Origin: Streptomyces fradiae ATCC 10745 = DSM 40063
Lineage (GTDB): Bacteria; Actinomycetota; Actinomycetes; Streptomycetales; Streptomycetaceae
DNA: 64,000 bases
Direction of reading: 5' to 3'
NCBI RefSeq assembly: GCF_008704425.1
Contig: NZ_CP023696.1
Span: 2,714,501-2,778,500 of the forward strand
Shown here: one piece after another, positions 49,600 to 58,027 of the stretch
Layout: each line of letters starts with the position of its first letter
Position numbering within the stretch: the stretch's first letter is position 1
The notes under the pieces: model-generated
What the model was told of the DNA's origin: nothing
The model's input: only the letters and a program-made list of their open reading frames with translations
The model's database searches: none
Position numbers and translations under genes: made by a program

Positions 49600-52413
49600 T
49601 CAGGGCTTCAGGACCAGGTGGTCGGCCTTCGCCGCGTCGACCGCCTTGTCGCTGAACGGCCAGGCCAGCAGCTCGCCGCGGGCCCAGGCGTCGGTCTGGT
49701 CGGTGTAGTTCGGGTGGTAGGCGTGGCCGGAGGCGCCGGTCAGGTTGATCCAGCGGGACTTGTCCCACTCGCCGACGTTGACCACCATCCGCATGGACGG
49801 CACCCAGACGACGCCGTAGCCGCCGGCCGCGTTCCAGCCGGTCGCGTTGACGGCCGCCTCGCCGCCCGCCAGGTTCCACGGGCCCCGGTTGAGGAGGTAC
49901 TTCACCGGGTCCGGACCGCCCTTGCCGAGGGTCTGGTTGCGCAGGGTCAGCTGGTGCAGCCGGCCCCAGCTCCAGGTGGAGATGTCCTTGCCGAGCTGCG
50001 CGGTCAGCTCCCAGCGGGCGTCCTTCATGGCACGGGCGAGCAGCTGGTCGCGGGTCTGGGTGGCCTCGTCGAGGCGGTTCGCCGGCGTCTTCCACCAGGC
50101 GTTGTCCTCGTCCTGGAGGAGCGGGCGGACCACCTCGTACCAGCGGTCGCCGCCGTCGGGCTGGGCGTCGTCGGCGTCGCGCTGGCCGCACTCGCGGACG
50201 AGCCGGCCGCGCTGGTCGTCCGGGACGTTCGGGTCGACGGACGGGACGTTGAGGCACTCGCCCTTGACGCGCAGCTCCTTGGGGAGCTTGTCGCCGAAGG
50301 CCAGCTTCAGGACGTTGCGCCAGACCGCGTTGAAGTACGCGGCGGCGGCGGAGTCGGCCTCCTGCGTGTAGTCCCAGCCCTCCAGCAGCTTCTGCGCCTC
50401 GCGGACGTACGGGTCGGAGATGTCGACCTTCAGCAGGAGCGGGGTCAGCTGCTTGGCGATCTCGCTGCTGTTGTCCATCTGCATGGTGCGCATGTCGTCG
50501 GTCGAGATCTTGCCGCCGTCCTTGATCTTCGACTCGATGAGGTCGTTGATGCGCTGGCTGCGGGAGCCGTAGCCCCAGTCCGCGGTGAGGTGGTGCGGGT
50601 ACGCGTCGTCCACGACGGCCTGGTTGGCGGTGACGATGTAGCCGCGCTTGGGGTCCTCCTCGTACGGCAGCTCGTCGAAGGGGACGTACTCGTCCTTCCA
50701 GTCGTACGAGGGGTCCCAGCCGGGGGCCGGGAGGGTGCCGTCGTGGCCCTTGGCGCGGACCGGGATGCGGCCGGGGGCCTGGTAGCCGATGTGGCCCTCG
50801 GCGCCCTTGGCGTCGGCGTAGACCAGGTTCTGCGAGGGCACCTCGAAGTCGCGGGCGGCGTCGCGGAACTCCTCGAAGTCGCGGGCCTGGTTGAGCTTGA
50901 AGACGGCGTCCATGGACTTGCCGGGAGTGAGCGCCGTCCAGCGCAGGGAGACCGCGTATCCGTCGGCGCGGTCGGGCGCGGCGTTGGCGACGGGGGCCTT
51001 CTGGCCCACCTTCTCCAGTTCGTCGCTGCGGTCGGAGATCAGCGGGCCGTTGTTGGTGGTGCGCACGGTGATGGTGCGGCTTCCGCCCCCGGCGATCTTT
51101 ATGACCTCCTCGCGGGTCTCGAACGGCACCTCCTTGGTGCCCCGCAGGTAACCGCGGTCGGTGACCTTCTGGAGGTACAGGTCGGTGACGTCGGCGCCGA
51201 GGTTGGTGAAGCCCCAGGCGATGTCCTGGTTGTGGCCGATGATGACGCCCGGCATCCCGGCGAAGGTGTAGCCGGCGACGTCGTAGCGGCACTTGTCGGA
51301 GACGGCGCGGCAGTGCAGGCCCATCTGGTACCAGACCGACGGCAGCTGCGGGGCGAGGTGCGGGTCGTTGGCGAGCAGCGGCTTGCCGGTGGTCGTGTGC
51401 TTGCCGGAGACGACCCAGGAGTTGGAGCCGATGCCGGGGCCGTTGGGGCCGAGGAGGGCGGGGACGGAGTCCAGCGCGTCGGACAGGGCGGCGAGCTGGG
51501 ACTGGAGGCCGCCCTGGGAGCCGCTCCCGATGCCGCCCTGGGAGCCGCTCTGGAGGCCGCCGCCGGTGCCCGTACCGGAGCCGGAGCCGCCGCCGAGGCC
51601 GGCGCCCTGGCCGGTGCCGTTCCCCGTGCCGTCGCCGTTGCCGTTCCCGTCCTCGTCGTCACCGCCGGCGCCCTCGGGCTTGAAGCCCTCGACGACGGGG
51701 CGGTGGGTCTTGAACGGGTAGGCCGGGTAGAGGTCCTTGATCTGCTCGGCGCTGAGCCGGCTCGTCATGAGCGAGCGGTCGATCTCGTCCTGCATGTTGC
51801 CGCGCAGGTCCCAGGCCATCGCCTTGAGCCAGGCGATCGAGTCGACCGGGGTCCACGGCTCGATCGCGTAGTCGTGGGAGAACTCCAGCACGGAGTACTC
51901 GACGGAGACCTCGCGGGGCGTCTTGTCCTTCAGGTAGGCGTTGACGCCGTCCGCGTACGCCTGGAGGTTCTTCTTCGTCTCGTCCGAGAGGACCTTGTCG
52001 TACTCCTCCTGCGCGACCCGGTGCCAGCCGAGCGTGCGGAGGAAGGCGTCCGTGTCGACCGCCTCCTTGCCGAGCATCTCGGAGAGGCGGCCGGCCGTCA
52101 TGTGGCGGCGGACGTCCATCTCCCAGAAGCGGTCCTGCGCCTGGACGTAGCCCTGGGCGCGGAACAGGTCCGCGTCGGTGGAGGCGTAGATCTGCGGGAT
52201 GCCGCGGGCATCGCGCTTGACGTCGACCGGGCCGGTGAGGCCGGGGAGCGTGAGCGTGCCGGTGGTCTGCGGGAAGGGCGCCCGCACGGTGCTGACGCTC
52301 CAGTAGGCGCCGTACCCGACGCCCGCGACGAGCGCCAGCACCAGGGCGATCACGAGCAGGCGGGCACGTCGCCCCTTCTTCTTGGGCGAAGAGACGGTGG
52401 TGTTGGCGGGCAT
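49600..52413 (-). CDS. Penicillin acylase family protein
   Basis: A 937-residue N-terminal-nucleophile hydrolase precursor. An N-terminal membrane or signal segment (RARLLVIALVLALVAGVGYG) is followed by the alpha part (VDVKRDARGIPQIYASTDAD; FRAQGYVQAQDRFWEMDVRR), a Gly/Asn/Ser-rich linker (about 265-318), and then GPGIGSNSWVVSGKHTTTGK, in which the Ser of SNSW should become the N-terminal catalytic Ser after self-cleavage. LLANDPHLAPQLPSVWYQMG and VIGHNQDIAWGFTN belong to the beta part. Such enzymes cleave amides such as penicillin G, acyl-homoserine lactones or echinocandins; the real substrate is unknown. The ATG has AAGGA six bases upstream. Confidence 0.92.
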   Translation of the reverse strand: MPANTTVSSPKKKGRRARLLVIALVLALVAGVGYGAYWSVSTVRAPFPQTTGTLTLPGLTGPVDVKRDARGIPQIYASTDADLFRAQGYVQAQDRFWEMDVRRHMTAGRLSEMLGKEAVDTDAFLRTLGWHRVAQEEYDKVLSDETKKNLQAYADGVNAYLKDKTPREVSVEYSVLEFSHDYAIEPWTPVDSIAWLKAMAWDLRGNMQDEIDRSLMTSRLSAEQIKDLYPAYPFKTHRPVVEGFKPEGAGGDDEDGNGNGDGTGNGTGQGAGLGGGSGSGTGTGGGLQSGSQGGIGSGSQGGLQSQLAALSDALDSVPALLGPNGPGIGSNSWVVSGKHTTTGKPLLANDPHLAPQLPSVWYQMGLHCRAVSDKCRYDVAGYTFAGMPGVIIGHNQDIAWGFTNLGADVTDLYLQKVTDRGYLRGTKEVPFETREEVIKIAGGGSRTITVRTTNNGPLISDRSDELEKVGQKAPVANAAPDRADGYAVSLRWTALTPGKSMDAVFKLNQARDFEEFRDAARDFEVPSQNLVYADAKGAEGHIGYQAPGRIPVRAKGHDGTLPAPGWDPSYDWKDEYVPFDELPYEEDPKRGYIVTANQAVVDDAYPHHLTADWGYGSRSQRINDLIESKIKDGGKISTDDMRTMQMDNSSEIAKQLTPLLLKVDISDPYVREAQKLLEGWDYTQEADSAAAAYFNAVWRNVLKLAFGDKLPKELRVKGECLNVPSVDPNVPDDQRGRLVRECGQRDADDAQPDGGDRWYEVVRPLLQDEDNAWWKTPANRLDEATQTRDQLLARAMKDARWELTAQLGKDISTWSWGRLHQLTLRNQTLGKGGPDPVKYLLNRGPWNLAGGEAAVNATGWNAAGGYGVVWVPSMRMVVNVGEWDKSRWINLTGASGHAYHPNYTDQTDAWARGELLAWPFSDKAVDAAKADHLVLKP

Positions 52414-53201
52414 CGCTGTCCTTCGAGGCGCAGGCTTGGTCCAGGAGTGCTGGAGCAACCATAGGCGCAGCGGCGGGGCGGCCCGGACGCGGTGTCAGTA
52501 AGGGCGCCCTTCACCCGAACGGGCCCCGGCGTCAGGAACGCGTTAATGATTAGGTAAGGTAACGAAGTAACCACGTCGTGAACCCCTCCCACGGTCGGGC
52601 ATACCCGGCAATCACCCGCCCCCGCGGCGAACCAGGCGCGTTCACCGCGCCGCGGCGGGGCGCGGCGGGGCGGTGAGCCGGGCCCACGCGCGCGTGGGCG
52701 GGCGCAGGACGGCCGGCTGCGGTCGTCCTGCGCGCTTCGGGCGGTGGCCGTCCGGTGCGCGGGCGGTGCCGTCCGGTGCGCGGGCGGTGCCGTCCGGTGC
52801 CGCAGGCGGGGGCGGTGGCGCGGCTCGGTGTGCGGCCGGGGCTGCCCGGACGTCCGGGCGGGGCGGCCGCACAGCCGGGGGCTGCCACGGCGTGCGGCCG
52901 GGTGCCGGCCCGACAGCCGGCGGGCGCCCGGCCGCACGGCCGGACCCGTCCGGCAGCCGGCGGGTGTCCGGCCGCACGGCCGGACCCGTCCGGCAGCCGG
53001 CGGGTGTCCGGCCGCATGGCCGGGGCGCGCCCTCCCGCGCGGCGGAGGCCCGCCTTCCCGGGAGGCGCGACGACCGGGGTGCGGCCCGCACACGCGGCTC
53101 ACGCGCGCCCGGGGCGTGCGGCCCGCGCCCCGCCGCCCGCCCGGCGGGCGCACAACTGAAGAGGTCCCGCCCGCGCACCATCTCCCGGAAAGGTTCGGCC
53201 C
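52414..53201. other. 788-bp intergenic region with AT-rich patch and tandem repeats
   Basis: I see no convincing gene. Around 52544-52575 (TTAATGATTAGGTAAGGTAA) the DNA is unusually AT-rich and may hold promoters; TTAGGTAAGG matches half of an iron box of the DtxR/IdeR type, the other half does not. Further right are a 21-bp repeat (52748-52789, about 2.5 copies) and a 40-bp repeat (52941-52980 and 52981-53020, one difference, with a partial third copy before). Confidence 0.55.
52941..53020. repeat. 40-bp tandem repeat
   Basis: Two directly adjacent 40-bp units beginning CGGACCCGTCCGGCAGCCGG, one base different, and a partial unit at 52911-52940. Confidence 0.93.
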
Positions 53202-54695
53202 CTGACTGTCCACCAGCTCAACGAACTCCTGCTCGTCGGCTCTCTCGTCCTGCTCGTCGCCGTCGTCGCGGTCCGCGTGTCCTCGCGCAGCGGCCTGCCC
53301 AGCCTGCTGCTGTACCTCGGTATCGGCGTCGCCATGGGCCAGGACGGCATCGGCAACATCACCTTCGACAACGCCGAGCTGACCCAGGTCATCGGCTATG
53401 CCGCGCTCGTCGTGATCCTCGCCGAGGGCGGTCTGGGCACCCAGTGGAAGGAGATCCGGCCCGCCCTGCCGGCCGCGAGCGTCCTCGCGACCGCGGGCGT
53501 CGCGGTGAGCGTCGGCATCACGGCCGCCGCCGCGCACTACCTGATCGGCCTGGAGTGGCGCCAGGCGCTGCTCATCGGCGCGGTCGTCTCCTCCACCGAC
53601 GCCGCGGCCGTCTTCTCCGTGCTGCGCAAGGTGCCGTTGCCGAAGCGGGTGACCGGCACCCTGGAGGCCGAGTCCGGGTTCAACGACGCCCCCGTCGTCA
53701 TCCTGGTGGTGGCCTTCTCGACGACCGGGCCCGTGGACAGCTGGTACGTGCTGATCGGCACGATCGCGCTGGAGCTGGCCATCGGAGCGGCCATCGGCCT
53801 CGCGGTCGGCTTCGGCGGGGCGTACGCGCTGAAGCGGGTCGCCCTGCCGGCCTCCGGCCTGTACCCGATCGCCGTCATGGCCATCGCGGTCGCCGCGTAC
53901 GCGGCGGGCGCCCTCGCGCACGGCAGCGGCTTCCTCGCCGTGTACCTGGCGTCCATGGTGCTCGGCAACGCGGGTCTGCCGCACCAGCCCGCGAACCGGG
54001 GCTTCGCCGAGGGCCTGGGATGGATCGCCCAGATCGGCATGTTCGTCCTGCTGGGCCTGCTGGTGACGCCGCACGAGCTGCTGGGCGACTTCTGGCCGGC
54101 CGTGCTCATCGGGCTCGTCCTGACAGCTGTGGCGCGGCCGGTGTCGGTGTTCCTGAGCCTGACGCCGTTCCGGCTGCCCTGGCAGGAGCAGGCCCTCATG
54201 TCCTGGGCGGGGCTGCGCGGCGCGGTGCCGATCATCCTGGCGACGATCCCGATGGTCTCCGGGATCGAGGGCAGCGAGAAGGTCTTCAACATCGTCTTCG
54301 TGCTGGTCGTCGTCTACACCCTGGTGCAGGGCCCGACGCTGCCGTGGCTCGCGAAGGCGCTGCGGCTGGGCGACGGGTCGGCCGCCACCGACCTGGGTGT
54401 GGAGTCGGCGCCGCTGGAGCGGCTGCGCGGCCATCTGCTGTCCCTGTCGATCCCGGAGCGGTCCAGGATGCACGGTGTGGAGGTCGCCGAACTGCGGCTG
54501 CCGCCCGGCGCCGCGGTCACGCTCGTCGTCAGGGACGGCAAGAGCTTCGTGCCGTCCCCGGCGACGGTGCTGCGGCGCGGCGACGATCTGCTGGTCGTGG
54601 CGACCGACCCGGTGCGCGACGCCACGGAGCAGCGCCTGCGCGCCGTGGGGCACGGCGGCAAGCTGGCGGGCTGGCTGGGCACGGGGGGCGGCTGA
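53202..54695 (+). CDS. Potassium/proton antiporter (CPA1 type) with C-terminal TrkA-C domain
   Basis: About 497 residues with some twelve membrane helices (LPSLLLYLGIGVAMGQDGIG; LIGAVVSSTDAAAVFSVLRK with the ion-path Asp; ESGFNDAPVVILVVAFSTTG; FAEGLGWIAQIGMFVLLGLL; SWAGLRGAVPIILATIP) and a C-terminal TrkA-C domain (MHGVEVAELRLPPGAAVTLV). It matches NhaP2-type K+/H+ exchangers. The first in-frame standard start is GTG 53277, which would remove the conserved first helix (LNELLLVGSLVLLVAVVAVR). The frame opens at 53160 and the only plausible start before the helix is CTG 53202, eight bases after AAAGG. I use that start. Confidence 0.85.
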   Translation: MTVHQLNELLLVGSLVLLVAVVAVRVSSRSGLPSLLLYLGIGVAMGQDGIGNITFDNAELTQVIGYAALVVILAEGGLGTQWKEIRPALPAASVLATAGVAVSVGITAAAAHYLIGLEWRQALLIGAVVSSTDAAAVFSVLRKVPLPKRVTGTLEAESGFNDAPVVILVVAFSTTGPVDSWYVLIGTIALELAIGAAIGLAVGFGGAYALKRVALPASGLYPIAVMAIAVAAYAAGALAHGSGFLAVYLASMVLGNAGLPHQPANRGFAEGLGWIAQIGMFVLLGLLVTPHELLGDFWPAVLIGLVLTAVARPVSVFLSLTPFRLPWQEQALMSWAGLRGAVPIILATIPMVSGIEGSEKVFNIVFVLVVVYTLVQGPTLPWLAKALRLGDGSAATDLGVESAPLERLRGHLLSLSIPERSRMHGVEVAELRLPPGAAVTLVVRDGKSFVPSPATVLRRGDDLLVVATDPVRDATEQRLRAVGHGGKLAGWLGTGGG

Positions 54696-55079
54696 GCGGG
54701 GTCCGGGGGGCCGGAGCGGGGTCCGGGGCGGGGCGTTCGCGGGGAGCGGGGCCCGGGCGTTCCCGGGTGCTGCCGGGGCGTTTCCCAGGGTGCCGCCTGG
54801 GCGTTCCCGGGTGCTGCCGGGGCGTTCTTCCCAGGGTGCCGCCTGGGCGTTCCCCGGGGCGTCGCGCACTTCACAGGAGCCGCCCCGCGCCTCCCCCTGT
54901 ACCATGAGGACACCTGATCGAACCAACTCTGCCTGATGCAGGGCTGGCGCGACCGTATGGCGGCCGAGTCCCCCCTCCGCGGGACCCCGGTATCTACCGC
55001 GCTTCCGCGCAAGAGGACAGCCCTCGGCTGCTCCCGGCACTCCCGGTGAGCGCTACCAGGCGGCAGAAAGGCACGGGCC
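54696..55079. other. Intergenic region with 44-46-bp repeat and two tiny reading frames
   Basis: A 44-bp unit (54755-54798) is repeated with a two-base insertion at 54799-54844 and begins again at 54845. Further on, ATG 54904 opens an 11-codon frame (MRTPDRTNSA and stop) whose TGA overlaps ATG 54936 of a 38-codon frame (MQGWRDRMAAESPLRG...) in the order TGATG. They may be leader frames of the MFS gene or chance; no ribosome site is strong. Confidence 0.45.
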
Positions 55080-56366
55080 GTGGCATCCACGGTCACCTCG
55101 AACGCTGCGAAGCGCCCCGGTTACGGGCAGCTGCTGCGCACCCCCGGCGCGTGGGGGTTCCTCCTGCCCGGCTTCGCGGCGCGGCAGCCGTTCGCGATGC
55201 TCACCATCGGCATCGTCCTGCTGGTGCAGCACACCACCGGCTCGTACGGCACGGCCGGCGCCGTCGCCGCGGTGACCGGCGTGTCCATGGCGCTGTTCGC
55301 CCCGCAGAGCGGCAAGCTCGCGGACCACTTCGGGCAGCGCGCCGTACTGGTCCCCGGCGTCCTCGTGCACGCCGCGTCCGTGTCCGCGCTGACGGCGCTG
55401 GCCCTGGCCGGCGCCCCGCTGTGGGCGCTGTTCGCGGCGGCCGTCCCGAGCGGCGCCTCCGTCCCGCAGGTCGGCCCCATGGTCCGGGCGCGGTGGGCGG
55501 CCCGGCTGGACGGCTCGCCGCTGATGTCGACCGCGGCGGCCTTCGAGTCCGTCACGGACGAGTTCACCTTCGTCGTCGGCCCCGTCCTCGCGACGGCGCT
55601 GTGCACCGGCGTGCACCCCGCGGCGGGCCTGATCGCCGAGGCGTCCCTCACGCTCTTCGGCGGTCTGCTGTTCGCCGCCCAGCGGAGCACCCAGCCCGCC
55701 CACGGGCCGCATCCGGGCGCCGGGTCGCGGCCCCGCGCCTCGGCGCTGTCCGTGCGGGGCGTCCGCGTGCTGGTGGTGGCGTTCCTCGGGATCGGCTCGG
55801 TCTTCGGCGGCATGCAGGTCTCCCTCACGGCGTTCACCGAGGAGATCGGCAGCCCCGGCGCGAACGGCCTGCTGTACGGCCTGTTCGCGGCGGGCAACAT
55901 GCTGGCCGGCGTCGCCGTCGGCGCCATCGCCTGGAAGTCCGGGCCCCGGCGCCGCCTGATCCTCGGGTACACGGCTCTCACGGCCGCCGCCTCGCTGCTG
56001 TGGTCCGCCCAGTCGGTGGCGCTGCTGGGCGCCCTCGGGCTGGTGGTCGGCCTGTGCATCGCCCCCGCGCTGATCACCGGGTACACGCTGGTCGAGTCCC
56101 TGGTGCCGGCCTCGGCGCGCACGGAGGCGTTCACCTGGCTGACCGGCGCCGTCGCGCTGGGCCAGGCCGCCGGGGTGACCGTCGCCGGGCGCCTCGCGGA
56201 CGCGTACGGCTCGGCCGCCGGCTTCCTGGTCCCGCTGGGCGGCACCGCGCTGGCGCTCGTCACGCTGGTGGCGCTGCGGTCCTGGCTGGCCGCCCCGGCG
56301 TCCGCCCCCGCGGACACGGCCCCGGCGCGTGGCGTCGGTCACCGCGCGCCCGTGGCGGTGGACTGA
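55080..56366 (+). CDS. MFS transporter
   Basis: A 428-residue membrane protein with twelve predicted helices: PGAWGFLLPGFAARQPFAML, SMALFAPQSGKLADHFGQRA (the MFS loop motif between helices 2 and 3), LVVAFLGIGSVFGGMQVSLT, GLLYGLFAAGNMLAGVAVGA and FTWLTGAVALGQAAGVTVAG. The GTG at 55080 has AAAGG eight bases upstream. It belongs to the small-solute/drug exporter branch by appearance; the substrate is unknown. Confidence 0.9.
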   Translation: MASTVTSNAAKRPGYGQLLRTPGAWGFLLPGFAARQPFAMLTIGIVLLVQHTTGSYGTAGAVAAVTGVSMALFAPQSGKLADHFGQRAVLVPGVLVHAASVSALTALALAGAPLWALFAAAVPSGASVPQVGPMVRARWAARLDGSPLMSTAAAFESVTDEFTFVVGPVLATALCTGVHPAAGLIAEASLTLFGGLLFAAQRSTQPAHGPHPGAGSRPRASALSVRGVRVLVVAFLGIGSVFGGMQVSLTAFTEEIGSPGANGLLYGLFAAGNMLAGVAVGAIAWKSGPRRRLILGYTALTAAASLLWSAQSVALLGALGLVVGLCIAPALITGYTLVESLVPASARTEAFTWLTGAVALGQAAGVTVAGRLADAYGSAAGFLVPLGGTALALVTLVALRSWLAAPASAPADTAPARGVGHRAPVAVD

Positions 56367-56434
56367 CGCGCCGGAATGCGTCACTATGGTTCGTCGTTAG
56401 CACTCATCGAGTGAGAGTGCCAGGAGGAAGACAA

Positions 56435-56755
56435 GTGCCGACCTACCAGTACCAGTGCACCGAGTGCGGCGAGGGCCTCGAGGCGGTGCAGAAGTTCACC
56501 GACGACGCCCTGACCGAGTGCCCGAGCTGCCAGGGACGCCTGAAGAAGGTGTTCTCGGCGGTCGGCATCGTCTTCAAGGGCTCCGGCTTCTACCGCAACG
56601 ACAGCCGCGGCGCCTCCTCGAGCAGCTCCCCCGCGCCCTCGAAGTCCTCGTCGGCTTCCCCGGCCGCGTCGGCGTCCTCGTCGTCCGCTTCGTCCTCGTC
56701 CTCCTCGGACGCGAAGCCCGCGGCGTCGAGCACCGGCGGCTCCTCCGCCGCCTGA
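56435..56755 (+). CDS. FmdB-type zinc-ribbon protein
   Basis: A 106-residue protein. The first 45 residues are the FmdB zinc ribbon: PTYQYQCTECGEGLEAVQKF, CPSCQGRLKKVFSAVGIVFK and GSGFYRNDSR, with CxxC twice. The rest is a Ser/Ala-rich disordered tail, normal for streptomycete members. AGGAGG stands nine bases before the GTG. Function unknown; found across bacteria and often linked to regulation. A perfect terminator follows. Confidence 0.92.
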   Translation: MPTYQYQCTECGEGLEAVQKFTDDALTECPSCQGRLKKVFSAVGIVFKGSGFYRNDSRGASSSSSPAPSKSSSASPAASASSSSASSSSSSDAKPAASSTGGSSAA

Positions 56756-56772
56756 CCGGCCCACCACACCAC

Positions 56773-56809
56773 CCGAAGGCCCCGCCGTCCCGTACGGCGG
56801 GGCCTTCGG
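56773..56809 (+). terminator. Perfect 16-bp stem terminator after the FmdB gene
   Basis: CCGAAGGCCCCGCCGT, a CCCGT loop and its exact complement, 17 bases after the stop codon. Confidence 0.9.
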
Positions 56810-56865
56810 CGTACGGGACTCGGCCGTCCGCGGCGAGCAGCCGCAACCGATGGGGTCCGGGGGGC

Positions 56866-56894
56866 TTCGGAGGCGGGGTGTGCGCGTCTAGGGT
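56866..56894 (+). promoter_or_regulatory. Promoter of the MTA phosphorylase gene
   Basis: TTCGGA (56866-56871), 17 bp, TAGGGT (56889-56894), seven bases before the ATG at 56902. The close spacing implies a leaderless message. Confidence 0.55.
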
Positions 56895-56901
56895 GAGGCG
56901 C

Positions 56902-57738
56902 ATGGCGACGCAAGCAGAGATCGGCGTGATCGGCGGTTCCGGGTTCTACTCCTTCCTGGAGGACGTGACCGAGGTCGAGGTCCCCACCCCGTACGGAAGC
57001 CCCAGCGACTCCCTCTTCGTCGGCGAGGTGGCCGGGCGCCGGGTCGCCTTCCTGCCCCGCCACGGGCGCGGCCACCGCCTGCCGCCGCACCGCATCAACT
57101 ACCGGGCCAACCTGTGGGCGCTGCGCTCGGTCGGCGTCCGGCAGGTCCTCGGGCCGTGCGCGGTGGGCGGCCTGCGCGCCGAGTACGGTCCGGGCACCCT
57201 CGTCGTACCGGACCAGCTGGTGGACCGTACGAAGTCGCGCGTCCAGACGTTCTTCGACGGGGAGCCGCTGCCGGACGGCACGGTGCCCAACGTCGTCCAC
57301 ACCTCGTTCGCCGACCCGTACTGCCCCGAGGGGCGGCAGATCGCGCTGAAGGCCGCGCAGGGCCGGGAGTGGGAGGCGGTCGACGGCGGCACGATGGTCG
57401 TCGTGGAGGGGCCGCGCTTCTCCACGCGCGCGGAGTCGCGCTGGCACGCCGCCATGGGCTGGTCCGTCGTGGGGATGACCGGCCACCCCGAGGCGGTCCT
57501 CGCGCGCGAGCTGGGCCTCTGCTACACGTCGATGGCACTGGTCACGGACCTGGACGCGGGCGCCGAGACGGGCGAGGGCGTATCGCACACGGAGGTGCTG
57601 CGGGTGTTCGGCGAGAACGTCGAACGGCTGCGGACCGTCCTCTTCGACGCGGTCGCCGCGCTGCCGGCGGCCGACGCGCGGGCGTGCCTGTGCACCCACG
57701 CGCACGACGGCTGGGACCTGGGCATCGAACTGCCCTAG
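56902..57738 (+). CDS. S-methyl-5'-thioadenosine phosphorylase
   Basis: A 278-residue purine phosphorylase: GVIGGSGFYSFLEDVTEVEV, FLPRHGRGHRLPPHRINYRA, GPCAVGGLRAEYGPGTLVVP DQLVD, GGTMVVVEGPRFSTRAESRW and VGMTGHPEAVLARELGLCYT. These are the MTAP substrate and phosphate sites; the family also includes related inosine and 6-oxopurine phosphorylases, so specificity is inferred. It recycles methylthioadenosine from polyamine or acyl-homoserine-lactone-type reactions. Confidence 0.93.
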   Translation: MATQAEIGVIGGSGFYSFLEDVTEVEVPTPYGSPSDSLFVGEVAGRRVAFLPRHGRGHRLPPHRINYRANLWALRSVGVRQVLGPCAVGGLRAEYGPGTLVVPDQLVDRTKSRVQTFFDGEPLPDGTVPNVVHTSFADPYCPEGRQIALKAAQGREWEAVDGGTMVVVEGPRFSTRAESRWHAAMGWSVVGMTGHPEAVLARELGLCYTSMALVTDLDAGAETGEGVSHTEVLRVFGENVERLRTVLFDAVAALPAADARACLCTHAHDGWDLGIELP

Positions 57739-57778
57739 GGCAGCGGCCCGCCCGGCCAGGACTCGGGAGGCCTTGTCC

Positions 57779-57804
57779 CGCCGCCGTTCCCCCGGACGGC
57801 GGCG
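57779..57804 (+). terminator. Hairpin after the MTA phosphorylase gene
   Basis: CGCCGCCGT and ACGGCGGCG arms with an eight-base loop, 41 bases after the stop. A further perfect dyad (GACCGGCC-GGGC-GGCCGGTC) stands at 57855-57874. Confidence 0.65.
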
Positions 57805-58027
57805 TGGGGGGCGGCCGAGGGGCTGGGAAGCCCGTACGAGAGCAGAATCGAAGTGACCGGCCGGGCGGCCGGTCGGGGGCCGGGGCCCGGGGCCACCCGC
57901 CGAGGCCGTGGCGGCAGCCCATGGCTCGGGCTCAGGCCCAGTCGCAGGGCGGCGTGATCCCGGGGCCGGGGCGCGTCGAGGCACCGTGGCGTCATCACGG
58001 AGCCGACCACGATCGGAGGTGCACCGC

